Part shown: positions 1 to 6,205 of the stretch, piece by piece
Layout of the letters: each line of letters begins with the position of its first letter
Numbering within the stretch: position 1 is the stretch's first letter
Notes under the pieces: model-generated
Databases searched by the model: none
The model's input: only the letters and a program-made list of their open reading frames with translations
Told to the model about the DNA's origin: nothing
Program-made: the position numbers and the translations under genes
Virus record (IMG/VR): IMGVR_UViG_3300047297_000121
Location: 1-29,456 of that record
From: a virus
Strand: one strand, 5' to 3'
DNA: 29,456 nucleotides

Positions 1-425
1 ATATTGAACTTTCTACATTCATTAGTCCAATCAATTTTAATTGCATCCTTTGGACTAAAAATAACTAAATCAAATCCATTATCCACATAATGTTTTAATA
101 TTGAACAAGTCCATAATGTTTTACCAGAACCAACACCAGCGTGTAGTAAAAAAACATTATTAAATTTAATTTCCTCATAGAATTTTTTACTGGCTTCTAT
201 TTGCCATTGCCTTGGTGTAAATTGAAACATTTTATTAGATTTTTTTAAGTTACAAGCTGGACATAATGCCTGGGCATTACTTAAAGCAGTTATTCCTCCT
301 TTGCTAAATGGTATAACATGGTCAGCGTGCCAATACCTTGGAAGGTCGCATTTACACAACTGACATTTGCCTTTAGCAAGTCTGTATAATAATGATTTTT
401 CAGAATTAGAATAACTCCTTTTCAT
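1..425 (-). CDS. HNH nuclease-SF2 helicase fusion protein (3' end outside window)
   Basis: Leftward gene, start ATG at 425-423, open to the left edge; 141 residues are visible. Residues 21-59 form an HNH-type zinc/nuclease motif: C21-x2-C24, then HADH at 33-36, N50, and C55-x2-C58-N59. After a short linker comes FTPRQWQ (69-75), which resembles the Q-motif region of superfamily 2 helicases, then Walker A AGVGSGKT at 96-103 and an IFSP segment like motif Ia near 122-125. It is therefore probably a DNA helicase or translocase with a nuclease domain at its N terminus, acting in phage replication or recombination. The terminator-like hairpin at 434-468 lies immediately upstream. Helicase motifs II-VI would lie outside the window, so the family beyond SF2-like is inference. 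Confidence 0.75.
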   Translation of the reverse strand, partial: MKRSYSNSEKSLLYRLAKGKCQLCKCDLPRYWHADHVIPFSKGGITALSNAQALCPACNLKKSNKMFQFTPRQWQIEASKKFYEEIKFNNVFLLHAGVGSGKTLWTCSILKHYVDNGFDLVIFSPKDAIKIDWTNECRKFN

Positions 426-433
426 AAGGACAT

Positions 434-468
434 AAAAAAAGCCAAGCAGGTGATAGACTACTTGGCTT
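434..468 (-). terminator. Intrinsic terminator, leftward
   Basis: The stem 461-468/439-446 (AAGCCAAG with CTTGGCTT on the minus strand) is followed at once by T7 at 440-434. It would end leftward transcripts before the HNH-helicase start at 425. With the promoter at 533-565 upstream, it may act as an attenuator or as the 3' end of a small RNA. Confidence 0.6.
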
Positions 469-528
469 AGGGTGAAACAAAGATTTGTTTCATGTTCCTT
501 TGGATAGCTATCACTCCGTCCAAAGGAT
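434..528 (-). ncRNA. Candidate structured small RNA or attenuator leader
   Basis: A non-coding gap on the minus strand holds a promoter-like sequence, three consecutive hairpins and a terminator-like U-run. Hairpins in RNA order: C (519-526 with 497-504, 8 bp, 14-nt loop), B (485-492 with 473-480, 8 bp), and A (461-468 with 439-446, 8 bp, 14-nt loop), followed by T7 at 440-434. The loops of C and A contain the complementary heptamers GTGATAG and CTATCAC, which could form a kissing interaction. A nine-codon mini-ORF, MKQIFVSP, lies at 493-467. It could be a free RNA of about 95 nt or the leader of the helicase gene. I do not recognise a known RNA family, and the start point near 525-528 is inferred. 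Confidence 0.45.
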
Positions 529-532
529 AGAA

Positions 533-565
533 CAAAGATAAACTATTTTTAATTCTTTTCACCAA
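533..565 (-). promoter_or_regulatory. Bacteroidota-type promoter ahead of the candidate RNA
   Basis: On the minus strand, TATCTTTG at 540-533 matches the Bacteroidota -7 consensus TAnnTTTG exactly. A TTG at 565-563 lies 22 bases upstream, near the upper end of the usual spacing. The promoter overlaps the 3' end of the leftward gene ending at 549 and would start transcription just before hairpin C. Confidence 0.45.
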
Positions 566-788
566 TACTTTTAATATTTTCCATCCTCCCCTCTTCTATA
601 AATCCACTGCCCTGGCTTCCTCCGACTATCTTTAAATACTGATTCTCCACAGAGGCAGAGTTAATAATAGTCTGGGCAACATTGGCAATGACCTTTGCTT
701 TTTCAAGGTCGTAGTGGGAGTCGGGGTCGCTTAGTTCTTCAAGAACAACGAAGAGGTGGTTGCGGAGGTCGCTGATTTTGTTTTTCAT
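549..788 (-). CDS. Small phage protein of unknown function
   Basis: Encodes 79 residues. The first half, KISDLRNHLFVVLEEL, then LEKAKVIANVAQTIINSA, looks alpha-helical and resembles a small conserved phage protein often found among early genes of tailed phages; I know of no assigned function. The C-terminal 25 residues are Gly/Ser-rich and probably disordered. The start codon overlaps the stop of the upstream leftward gene by four bases (ATGA at 788-785), which suggests translational coupling. It lies between the homing-type HNH gene region and the helicase fusion, so an early role is likely by position only. Confidence 0.7.
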   Translation of the reverse strand: MKNKISDLRNHLFVVLEELSDPDSHYDLEKAKVIANVAQTIINSASVENQYLKIVGGSQGSGFIEEGRMENIKSIGEKN

Positions 789-1087
789 TTTGTTTTTATC
801 TTGATTTGGTTTAAAAATTTATGGTAAAGTTTTGGCATTGAATGTTCATATAAATTATCTAAATTCATCCAATTGCCAGTTGTGTAATTTAATTTCCATT
901 CATTGTGAATCAGCCATTTAGAAAAATCATCTATGACATCAAGTTGTTTTAATTCAGCTATATCAAATACAAATGGATGCCATGAGTCATTTTTATTAAT
1001 TTGTTTTAAATATTCAAGGGCTGTTTCATGTCTCGTTATTGGAGTGCTATCAATAACTTTTTCTGTGTCAATTTTAATGTTTTTCAT
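785..1087 (-). CDS. Hypothetical protein, possible paralogue of 2298-2573
   Basis: Encodes 100 residues, acidic and aromatic-rich, with no membrane segment or known motif. Its C-terminal half (a DDFSKWL segment, then a TGNW turn, then LYEHSMPKLYHKFL) resembles by eye the DEFGKFI / NNCW / LYKYFL pattern of the 91-residue protein at 2298-2573, so the two may be diverged copies of one small family. The start overlaps the stop of the HNH gene as ATGA at 1087-1084, and its own stop overlaps the next gene in the same way. That chain of four-base overlaps supports translation as one leftward operon. Function unknown. Confidence 0.65.
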   Translation of the reverse strand: MKNIKIDTEKVIDSTPITRHETALEYLKQINKNDSWHPFVFDIAELKQLDVIDDFSKWLIHNEWKLNYTTGNWMNLDNLYEHSMPKLYHKFLNQIKIKTK

Positions 1088-1728
1088 TTTATTTTGTCTT
1101 TAATCTGGTTAACCAATATTTGCACTTCTTTTAATTCCTGTGGCAATTTAGCATGGTTACGATTCAACACAGCCAAGTCCTTCCTGGAGACAAGGCAGAG
1201 GTTATTGATGTCATCATTTAATTTATCACCATCTATTTTAAATACTACCATGCCTTTGGGCACTGGCCCATGCACTTGTTCCCAGTTGTAACGGGAAACA
1301 GCCATCCATTTGTGATTAGTGTATTTAATCTCATTGTATCCATAATTGCATCTCAATGTACCTATTGGCTTTTGATTGTGAGGCTTATTACCTTTTACAA
1401 ATGTGCCTACCAATTTTGCTCTGTGTTCGGGAGACAATTTTATTCCTTTGTTCCATGGATTATGCCCTTTATAAAAGCAGGTGCGCCTTGCTCTTTCGCT
1501 TGTCTCTACATTCTGCCATTGTTCCAAGGCTATTTTTGAGCAATTCATTTTAATATACTTTTTATCTTTCTTTAATCCCATTTTATAGGCTTTGGCGGAG
1601 ATGGAAGTAGCAGAGTGTGGCATCCATGTAGCAATGACTTTGTTGGGAGTGTTTGGATATAGCTTTCTAATTATCTCTAACTCTTCCTCTGTAAACCTCT
1701 TTACTTTTTTCTTACTTCCTTTTACCAT
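1084..1728 (-). CDS. Homing-type HNH endonuclease
   Basis: 214 residues from the ATG at 1728-1726 (MVKGSKKK). An in-frame ATG at 1737 would add three residues, and the longer reading back to 1800 lies deep inside the methyltransferase gene and is unlikely. Residues about 12-52 (FTEEELEIIRKLYPN, then SISAKAYKMGL) look like a helix-turn-helix of the kind seen at the N terminus of phage HNH enzymes. The C-terminal core runs HKWMAVSRYNWE, HGPVPKGMVV, DGDKLNDDINNLCLVSR, the pattern of the HNH_3 family of free-standing homing endonucleases. The gene overlaps the upstream methyltransferase by 17 bases. It is probably a selfish element within the early operon; the target site is unknown. Confidence 0.8.
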   Translation of the reverse strand: MVKGSKKKVKRFTEEELEIIRKLYPNTPNKVIATWMPHSATSISAKAYKMGLKKDKKYIKMNCSKIALEQWQNVETSERARRTCFYKGHNPWNKGIKLSPEHRAKLVGTFVKGNKPHNQKPIGTLRCNYGYNEIKYTNHKWMAVSRYNWEQVHGPVPKGMVVFKIDGDKLNDDINNLCLVSRKDLAVLNRNHAKLPQELKEVQILVNQIKDKIK

Positions 1729-2305
1729 GATTATCATTTTTAACAAATAACAATCCCCAGGAACATACATCGGTAGCATCTTGTAAATAGTCAAAGCCAT
1801 GCTTTTTAAACAATGCTATCCAACCGTCTTTTTGCTTAATGTTAATGTGTCCCCATTCAATGTCCCATTGTGGGATAGTAGAGGTAAAAGGAGTAGATGT
1901 AAAATAAAAATATTTGTTACAGGCTTTGTAAAGGATAGGCATAACTTTATTTAACTCTGCATCTGTCATATGTTCAAAGACTTCAGTAGAATAAATAGCA
2001 TCATATTTGCCAGATAATTTAAACTTATCTTTTGCTAAAGTATATTTTGATGGCTCAATTCCTTTACTTATAGCAAAGTCTCTTTCATAGGGATTAATAT
2101 CATAGCCAACATGATTATATAAACCTATCCTTTGACAGGCAGATAAAAAGAAACCTAATCCACTACCAAACTCAAACACAGATGTACAGCCCATTATCTG
2201 CAATGTCCTTGCACCGTTGGTATGCAAGTTAACAAGTGATTCATAGTCACGCGTTGTAAAACCAAGTTCTACTGATTTGTCAAAAAAGAATTTGTTATCA
2301 ATCAT
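1712..2305 (-). CDS. Class I SAM-dependent methyltransferase
   Basis: Encodes 197 residues of Rossmann methyltransferase type. Visible motifs: VFEFGSGLGFFL near residues 43-54 (motif I, SAM-binding loop), VGYDIN near 67-72 (acidic residue after beta-2), and YDAIYSTEVFEHM near 100-112 (motif IV region typical of the Methyltransf_11/23 group). There is no DPPY or cytosine-type Pro-Cys motif, so it need not act on DNA; small molecules, sugars or proteins are possible. The start overlaps the upstream 91-residue gene by eight bases, and its end overlaps the HNH gene. It belongs to the leftward early operon. The substrate cannot be told from the sequence. Confidence 0.8.
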   Translation of the reverse strand: MIDNKFFFDKSVELGFTTRDYESLVNLHTNGARTLQIMGCTSVFEFGSGLGFFLSACQRIGLYNHVGYDINPYERDFAISKGIEPSKYTLAKDKFKLSGKYDAIYSTEVFEHMTDAELNKVMPILYKACNKYFYFTSTPFTSTIPQWDIEWGHINIKQKDGWIALFKKHGFDYLQDATDVCSWGLLFVKNDNHGKRK

Positions 2306-2573
2306 TGTATTTGTTTCTTTCTCTTAAAAAATATTTATATAAACCGCTTAGTGTATTATATTTCCAATTATGACATACACTTTCCCAGCAATTATTTTCA
2401 TTATTAAAAATAAATTTTTTGTCGTAAATAAATTTACCAAATTCATCCATAATATCAAATTCAAACTGTTTAGCTTTATTAAAAGTATTTTCTACGCTTT
2501 GATCCCAATCATAGCATTCTTTAAAATCCATTTCAAGCCATTCAACAGGTGTCAATTTTGTTATCTTAATCAT
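2298..2573 (-). CDS. Hypothetical protein, possible paralogue of 785-1087
   Basis: Encodes 91 residues, rich in aromatic and charged residues (two Cys, six Trp/Tyr in the C-terminal half) with no membrane segment. The segment FDIMDEFGKFIYDKKF, then NNENNCWES, then LSGLYKYFL parallels that in the 100-residue protein at 785-1087. It starts one base after the stop codon of the glucosaminidase gene and overlaps the methyltransferase start by eight bases, so it is firmly placed in the leftward operon. Function unknown; the similarity between the two is by eye and not from an alignment score. Confidence 0.65.
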   Translation of the reverse strand: MIKITKLTPVEWLEMDFKECYDWDQSVENTFNKAKQFEFDIMDEFGKFIYDKKFIFNNENNCWESVCHNWKYNTLSGLYKYFLRERNKYND

Positions 2574-2574
2574 T

Positions 2575-3375
2575 TTAATATTCCATTTCGGGAAAACTGG
2601 CTTTAACTGTCCAGTATTCTGTTGATAAATTAGACCTTACTTTCCAAAGATTACTTGTGTGATAGCCAGACTTATAAAAACATTTACAAGTAGCATCTAC
2701 TATTTCCTTTGGACTCATGCCTCTGTTGTACTTACTAAACACAAATCTCTTGCAATTCTTATATCTCGGTAAGTTTAAAACATCTGCCCATCCTTCCACC
2801 ATGGCATTGTATGAGGAGAAAGCTTGGAAGGCGCAAGGTATCTTCTTACCATTCTTATAGCAATCATCCATTGCGTTAATCTTCTTACCTGTGCCTCTGT
2901 ATTTTATTCCACCAGGATTAAGTGCCTTTGCCATTAACTTACTTTCTATGCCGGCATTGGTAGCCTCAATGATAAAGAAGGCATAGATAACAGAGATAGG
3001 AAGATCTGTTTTCTTGTGCATCGTGTAAAAAAAATCTTCATACATAAATCCTAACCATATACGTCTTAACTCCACCAGACTTTTATTTTGTAATCTTCTA
3101 AAGCCTTGTTCCTGTAAAAATAATCTTAACTCCTCTGTATCCATATTCTTTATCTGCTTACCTGGTAGATTATTCATATCTATTGTTTGCCAATTATCTT
3201 GCGGATATTCCTTTGCAGGGTTTGGAGCTGATACCTTGGTAGCTTTGTAGCCTTGTCCAACAAGGGATATGAAAACGGAGGAAACAATCATAAATAAAAA
3301 CAGATAGCCTTTAATTTTTGTTTTGGTTGGTGTGATAGGAGTTATTATTTCCCATTCAAAAGTGTTTTTTTTCAT
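2575..3375 (-). CDS. Membrane-anchored glucosaminidase-like peptidoglycan hydrolase
   Basis: 266 residues from ATG at 3375-3373; the open frame continues upstream only by overlapping the SSB gene. Residues 22-39 are a single hydrophobic segment after a Lys-rich stretch, which fits a signal anchor. The rest would then be periplasmic. The catalytic domain lies at about 120-205: VIYAFFIIEATNAGIES with probable catalytic E137, followed by KALNPGGIKYRG, the usual substrate-loop pattern of Glucosaminidase (GH73-like) domains, and AFQAFSSYNAMVEGW. C172 and C181 could form a disulphide. It would cut the glycan strand of peptidoglycan. It lies directly after SSB in the early operon, away from the holin/amidase genes, so its role may be entry, exclusion or lysis support. 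Confidence 0.75.
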   Translation of the reverse strand: MKKNTFEWEIITPITPTKTKIKGYLFLFMIVSSVFISLVGQGYKATKVSAPNPAKEYPQDNWQTIDMNNLPGKQIKNMDTEELRLFLQEQGFRRLQNKSLVELRRIWLGFMYEDFFYTMHKKTDLPISVIYAFFIIEATNAGIESKLMAKALNPGGIKYRGTGKKINAMDDCYKNGKKIPCAFQAFSSYNAMVEGWADVLNLPRYKNCKRFVFSKYNRGMSPKEIVDATCKCFYKSGYHTSNLWKVRSNLSTEYWTVKASFPEMEY

Positions 3376-3394
3376 ACTGATTTGTTTAAAATTA

Positions 3395-3781
3395 TTAAAA
3401 TGGTAAATCACCATCCATGTCAACCTTGCCAACTGGAGGCATGGTGGTAAGTGGTGTAGGTTCTGCGGTAGGCTTTCCACCAAACTCAAGGGAAGTCACT
3501 CGGCAATTAATAACAGCAGCTGGCTCTCCATTCTTTTGTAAATAAGCATTTACTCCACCACTACCTTCAACTACTATGTAAGTGCCTTTGGTAATGAATG
3601 GCTTTAGTTTTTCTCCTCTTTCTCCCCAAATATTACAACCTACCCAGATTGTTTTCTCTGATGGATTAGGGCCGTAAACTTTCTCAGTGTGAGCAACACT
3701 AAATGAACATACAGTAGTGTCACCAACGCTTTTTAATTCTGCGTCTTGTCCTACTCTTCCCGAAACGATTAATTTTATCAT
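3395..3781 (-). CDS. ssb: Single-stranded DNA-binding protein
   Basis: Encodes 128 residues. The OB fold spans about 1-105 (MIKLIVSGRVGQDAEL, then VCSFSVAHTE, then WVGCNIWGERGEKLKPFITKGTYIVVEG), the typical bacterial/phage SSB pattern. A Pro/Thr-rich linker leads to the acidic tip ending DMDGDLPF, which matches the conserved C-terminal peptide that recruits replication and repair proteins. It would coat single-stranded DNA in phage replication. As the first gene of the leftward early operon, its ATG lies about 10-17 bases after the predicted start of transcription from the divergent promoter, so its leader is very short. Confidence 0.93.
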   Translation of the reverse strand: MIKLIVSGRVGQDAELKSVGDTTVCSFSVAHTEKVYGPNPSEKTIWVGCNIWGERGEKLKPFITKGTYIVVEGSGGVNAYLQKNGEPAAVINCRVTSLEFGGKPTAEPTPLTTMPPVGKVDMDGDLPF

Positions 3782-3793
3782 AAAAATTTATTT

Positions 3794-3824
3794 TTTGCAA
3801 AGTTATATATTTATTATATATTTG
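3794..3824 (+). promoter_or_regulatory. Rightward promoter for the regulator/glycosyltransferase/packaging block
   Basis: TTTG at 3794-3797 and TATATTTG at 3817-3824 are separated by 19 bases, an excellent match to the Bacteroidota consensus. Transcription would start near 3829-3831, about 15 bases before the small gene at 3845. Both promoters overlap on the same inverted repeat, so a protein bound there would affect both directions. Confidence 0.75.
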
Positions 3825-3827
3825 CAA
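3798..3827 (-). promoter_or_regulatory. Leftward promoter for the ssb operon
   Basis: On the minus strand, TTG at 3827-3825 and TAACTTTG at 3805-3798 are separated by 19 bases, matching the Bacteroidota promoter consensus (TTTG or TTG, about 19 bases, TAnnTTTG). The ssb start codon is at 3781-3779. It shares its bases with the rightward promoter through the inverted repeat TTGCAAA/TTTGCAA (3795-3801 and 3821-3827). Confidence 0.75.
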
Positions 3828-3844
3828 CATAAAAAATAATAAAT

Positions 3845-4003
3845 ATGGAAAAAATTATGTTGGCTAAAAAGAAAGGTGTTTTACTTAGTGATGATATTCA
3901 CGAAAAGCTACTAAAGATTCAAATTGATATTTCTTACAAAACAAGGAAAAGAGTATCACTTGAAAAAACGATTGAACACGTTTTAGACAGCTACAAGAAA
4001 TGA
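3845..4003 (+). CDS. Small ribbon-helix-helix-like protein, possible regulator
   Basis: 52 residues, first gene of the rightward block. The sequence has a basic N terminus (MEKIMLAKKKG), a short extended segment (GVLLSDDIHEKLLKIQIDI), then a helix (RVSLEKTIEHVLDSYKK). The order strand-helix-helix and the length resemble ribbon-helix-helix DNA-binding proteins, though similarity is only by pattern. Its stop overlaps the glycosyltransferase start as ATGA at 4000-4003, supporting coupled translation. It sits directly after a divergent promoter with an inverted repeat, the usual place for an autoregulator. It could instead be a small unrelated protein; confidence in the ORF is higher than in its function. 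Confidence 0.65.
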   Translation: MEKIMLAKKKGVLLSDDIHEKLLKIQIDISYKTRKRVSLEKTIEHVLDSYKK

Positions 4004-4989
4004 AGTTAACTACATTCACATCATCTAAAAGTCAAGCTACTGATTATTATCGTTCCCTTGGCCCATTTACAAGGTTAGCACTTCAAAAGAAATTTGAACA
4101 TGTTATTTGTCAACAGGAAAGAGCGCAGTGGCATGACATTTACAATACTGACATTGTATTAATCCAAAGGCCTAATTCAACAGCATCATTGGGAATAATG
4201 GCAGATGCGAAAAGGATGGGAAAGAAGGTTATTATTGATTTTGACGATCATTTATTGGAGGTACCAGAGGATAATCCGGCTAATCATTACTTTGCTAATC
4301 CACAGGTACAGAAACAAATACAAGATACTTTTCTTTTTGCTGATGCTGTCATAGTATCTACAAAAAAGCTATATGACTTGTATTATCCGATGTGTCAGGG
4401 AAAGATACCTATGTTTGTCATACCTAATGGCTGGAATCCTACTGACTTACCAATGTTTGAAGTAAAAGAACAGCATAAGCCTACAAGGTTTGTATGGCGT
4501 GGAGGATCAACACATTTTGCAGATTTACACACGATAAAGCCAGAAATAAATCAGATGATAGAAATGGAAACGGAAGTTACTTTCTTTGGCCTAAATAAGT
4601 TTATGATGTATGATTTAAGCAAGAAGGCTATTAATGTTGATTGGTCTTCTATGTTTGTGTATTTTACATTTATGCAGCGTATAGAAGGTGACTTTGGATT
4701 CTATCCATTAGTGCGCAATGATTTTAACTTATCTAAAAGTAATATATTTGCTATAGAGTGTATTGCTAATGGTATGCCAGTATTAGCTGATAGATACTTT
4801 CCAGAGTTTGATATACCTGGTGTTATAGCTTATAATAATCCTACACAGTTTTTAGAATTAGTTACTGATATAATTAATGGCAACATTGAGAAGGCAGCAT
4901 ACGTTAAGGCAGGAAGAAACTATGTTAAGGAGGTGTTACACATAGACTTACTAAACAAGAAGCGATGGGAGATATTAAAAGGGATATAG
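4000..4989 (+). CDS. Glycosyltransferase-like protein, copy 1
   Basis: Encodes 329 residues. The layout fits a GT-B glycosyltransferase: an N-terminal domain with KRMGKKVIIDFDDHL (about 71-85, acidic cluster D80, D82, D83), a linker with VIPNGWNP near 142-149, then a C-terminal nucleotide-sugar domain starting RFVWRGGSTHFADL and ending NDFNLSKSNIFAIECIANGMPVLA. It is clearly paralogous to the protein at 15522-16493 over its full length. The substrate is unknown: virion protein, host surface sugar, or DNA base are all possible. It is translationally coupled to the small upstream gene and abuts the HNH gene, with the stop TAG directly followed by the next ATG. Confidence 0.75.
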   Translation: MKLTTFTSSKSQATDYYRSLGPFTRLALQKKFEHVICQQERAQWHDIYNTDIVLIQRPNSTASLGIMADAKRMGKKVIIDFDDHLLEVPEDNPANHYFANPQVQKQIQDTFLFADAVIVSTKKLYDLYYPMCQGKIPMFVIPNGWNPTDLPMFEVKEQHKPTRFVWRGGSTHFADLHTIKPEINQMIEMETEVTFFGLNKFMMYDLSKKAINVDWSSMFVYFTFMQRIEGDFGFYPLVRNDFNLSKSNIFAIECIANGMPVLADRYFPEFDIPGVIAYNNPTQFLELVTDIINGNIEKAAYVKAGRNYVKEVLHIDLLNKKRWEILKGI

Positions 4990-5448
4990 ATGCCATACAT
5001 AAGCAAAGGAATAGGGAGTACCATATACAAAGCTAAGATGCAGCGCACACCAAGCGGTGAACAAGGCAGTTATAACAACGCATGGCATAAGATGAGTAAG
5101 GCTTATCGTCGTGCTAATCCTTTATGTGAATGCTGTATAGTGTTAGGTATTATGACTGACATAACAACAGGAGATTACAAGGGATGCGTAGATCACATGA
5201 TACCTATCACGCGCAATGGTTCAATGTATAATCTAAACAATCTATTAGCACTGTGTAAGTCTTGTCATGATACGAAGTCAATCAATGAGAAGACAAGCAT
5301 AGCACCAGTTACCTTGCACATAGACGCAGATGGCAAGTATGTACCTGCCAACAAGGCACAGGTAGTGGCATGGTTAGCGGACAAGGTGAGGAAGAGGGTC
5401 GAGGTCGAGGGAGGAGGCGAAAGAGACGGGGGAGGAGCGAAAACATAG
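4990..5448 (+). CDS. HNH endonuclease of the packaging module
   Basis: Encodes 152 residues. Zinc/HNH motif: C46-x2-C49, VDHMIPI with D68-H69, N82-x2-N84 region, and C89-x2-C92-H93. This is the form of HNH protein found just upstream of terminase genes in many cos-type, HK97-like phages, where it is known to work with the large terminase in DNA end cutting. The spacing fits: TerS follows after 89 bases. The C-terminal 25 residues are Glu/Gly/Arg-rich and low complexity. The start directly follows the glycosyltransferase stop. Confidence 0.88.
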   Translation: MPYISKGIGSTIYKAKMQRTPSGEQGSYNNAWHKMSKAYRRANPLCECCIVLGIMTDITTGDYKGCVDHMIPITRNGSMYNLNNLLALCKSCHDTKSINEKTSIAPVTLHIDADGKYVPANKAQVVAWLADKVRKRVEVEGGGERDGGGAKT

Positions 5449-5537
5449 GCAAATGCAGAATAATCGTTGCGTCAAACTTATCTCGCACTAACGCAGGCTC
5501 AAAAGGGGGGTTAATAAAAAATTTTATAAAGTATAAC

Positions 5538-5987
5538 ATGGCACAAAAAAGCATAAAAACAAAACTACTCCAAGGCACCCTGGAGAAATCCAGAGTTAAG
5601 ACATTTACTCCCGGTGAAATCGGTGAGCCTATGTTTAACCTTGACGCAGGTGAGCAAAGAATCTACAACAGAATCCGTGAACACCTTCACCTTCACAAGG
5701 CTGGAAAGCAAGTTGATGAGATTTACCTTTCAATAGCAGCACGAGCAATAGGTCATTTATTGCATAATGCCGAGATATTGAGCAAAGATGGTGCAGTTAT
5801 GGTTCATCCTAACGGTGCAAGGCAGGTAAGTGCCGAATGGACTGCATTTAAGCAAGGATTTGAACTATTTCTTGAATTAAGCAAGACTTTAGGCTTAGAT
5901 CCGAAGTCACGGTTAACTTTAGAGTATTTCCAGGATGGTAGTGGAGATGAAGAGGATGAAATTGCTAAACTTCTTAAAATGAACTAA
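5538..5987 (+). CDS. terS: Terminase small subunit, P27 family
   Basis: 149 residues from the ATG at 5538 (MAQKSIKTKLLQGTLEK). The frame is open upstream to 5370, but that part overlaps the HNH gene and encodes only Arg/Gly-rich junk. The family signature is seen as LLQGTLEKSR near the N terminus, the helical middle DEIYLSIAARAIGHLLHNAEIL, and HPNGARQVSAEWTAFKQGFELFLELSKTLGLDPKSRLTL, which matches the C-terminal region of P27-type small terminases (Terminase_4). It recognises the packaging site and delivers DNA to TerL. The tail is acidic (GDEEDEI). Confidence 0.88.
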   Translation: MAQKSIKTKLLQGTLEKSRVKTFTPGEIGEPMFNLDAGEQRIYNRIREHLHLHKAGKQVDEIYLSIAARAIGHLLHNAEILSKDGAVMVHPNGARQVSAEWTAFKQGFELFLELSKTLGLDPKSRLTLEYFQDGSGDEEDEIAKLLKMN

Positions 5988-5989
5988 AA

Positions 5990-6205
5990 ATGGAAGAAAT
6001 TAAAGACATTGCCATCTCCATCCTTGCCTCTGCCGTTGCCCTGGCACTTATCTCCGTGCCGGTGTACTTCATGTGGAATTGGCTGATACCAAATATTTTT
6101 AATTTACCATACATTGACTATGTCGAGGCATGGGGCTTGATGGCATTTGCCGTTTTACTAAACAGTATTTTTGGCTTAACGGTAAAAAGTAAAAAAGATA
6201 AATGA
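5990..6205 (+). CDS. Small membrane protein between terminase genes
   Basis: Encodes 71 residues with two predicted membrane segments: about 8-33 (ISILASAVALALISVPVYFMW) and 46-65 (AWGLMAFAVLLNSIFGL), joined by a short loop WNWLIPNIFNLPYI, and a Lys-rich C terminus. Function unknown. It sits two bases after terS and overlaps the methyltransferase start by four bases, so it is part of the packaging operon. It has the shape of a small holin-like or accessory membrane protein, but the typical holin is at 26124. Confidence 0.7.
   Translation: MEEIKDIAISILASAVALALISVPVYFMWNWLIPNIFNLPYIDYVEAWGLMAFAVLLNSIFGLTVKSKKDK

Noticed and set aside
3370-3389. Near-identical stretch TTTCATACTGATTT at 3370 and 8819
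   Set aside because: Short, lies at unrelated gene borders in different orientation to the genes, and can be explained by similar A-rich leader sequence; likely chance.
5370-5537. Upstream extension of the terminase small subunit
   Set aside because: It overlaps the HNH gene and encodes Arg/Gly-rich sequence; the P27 family pattern begins at the ATG at 5538.
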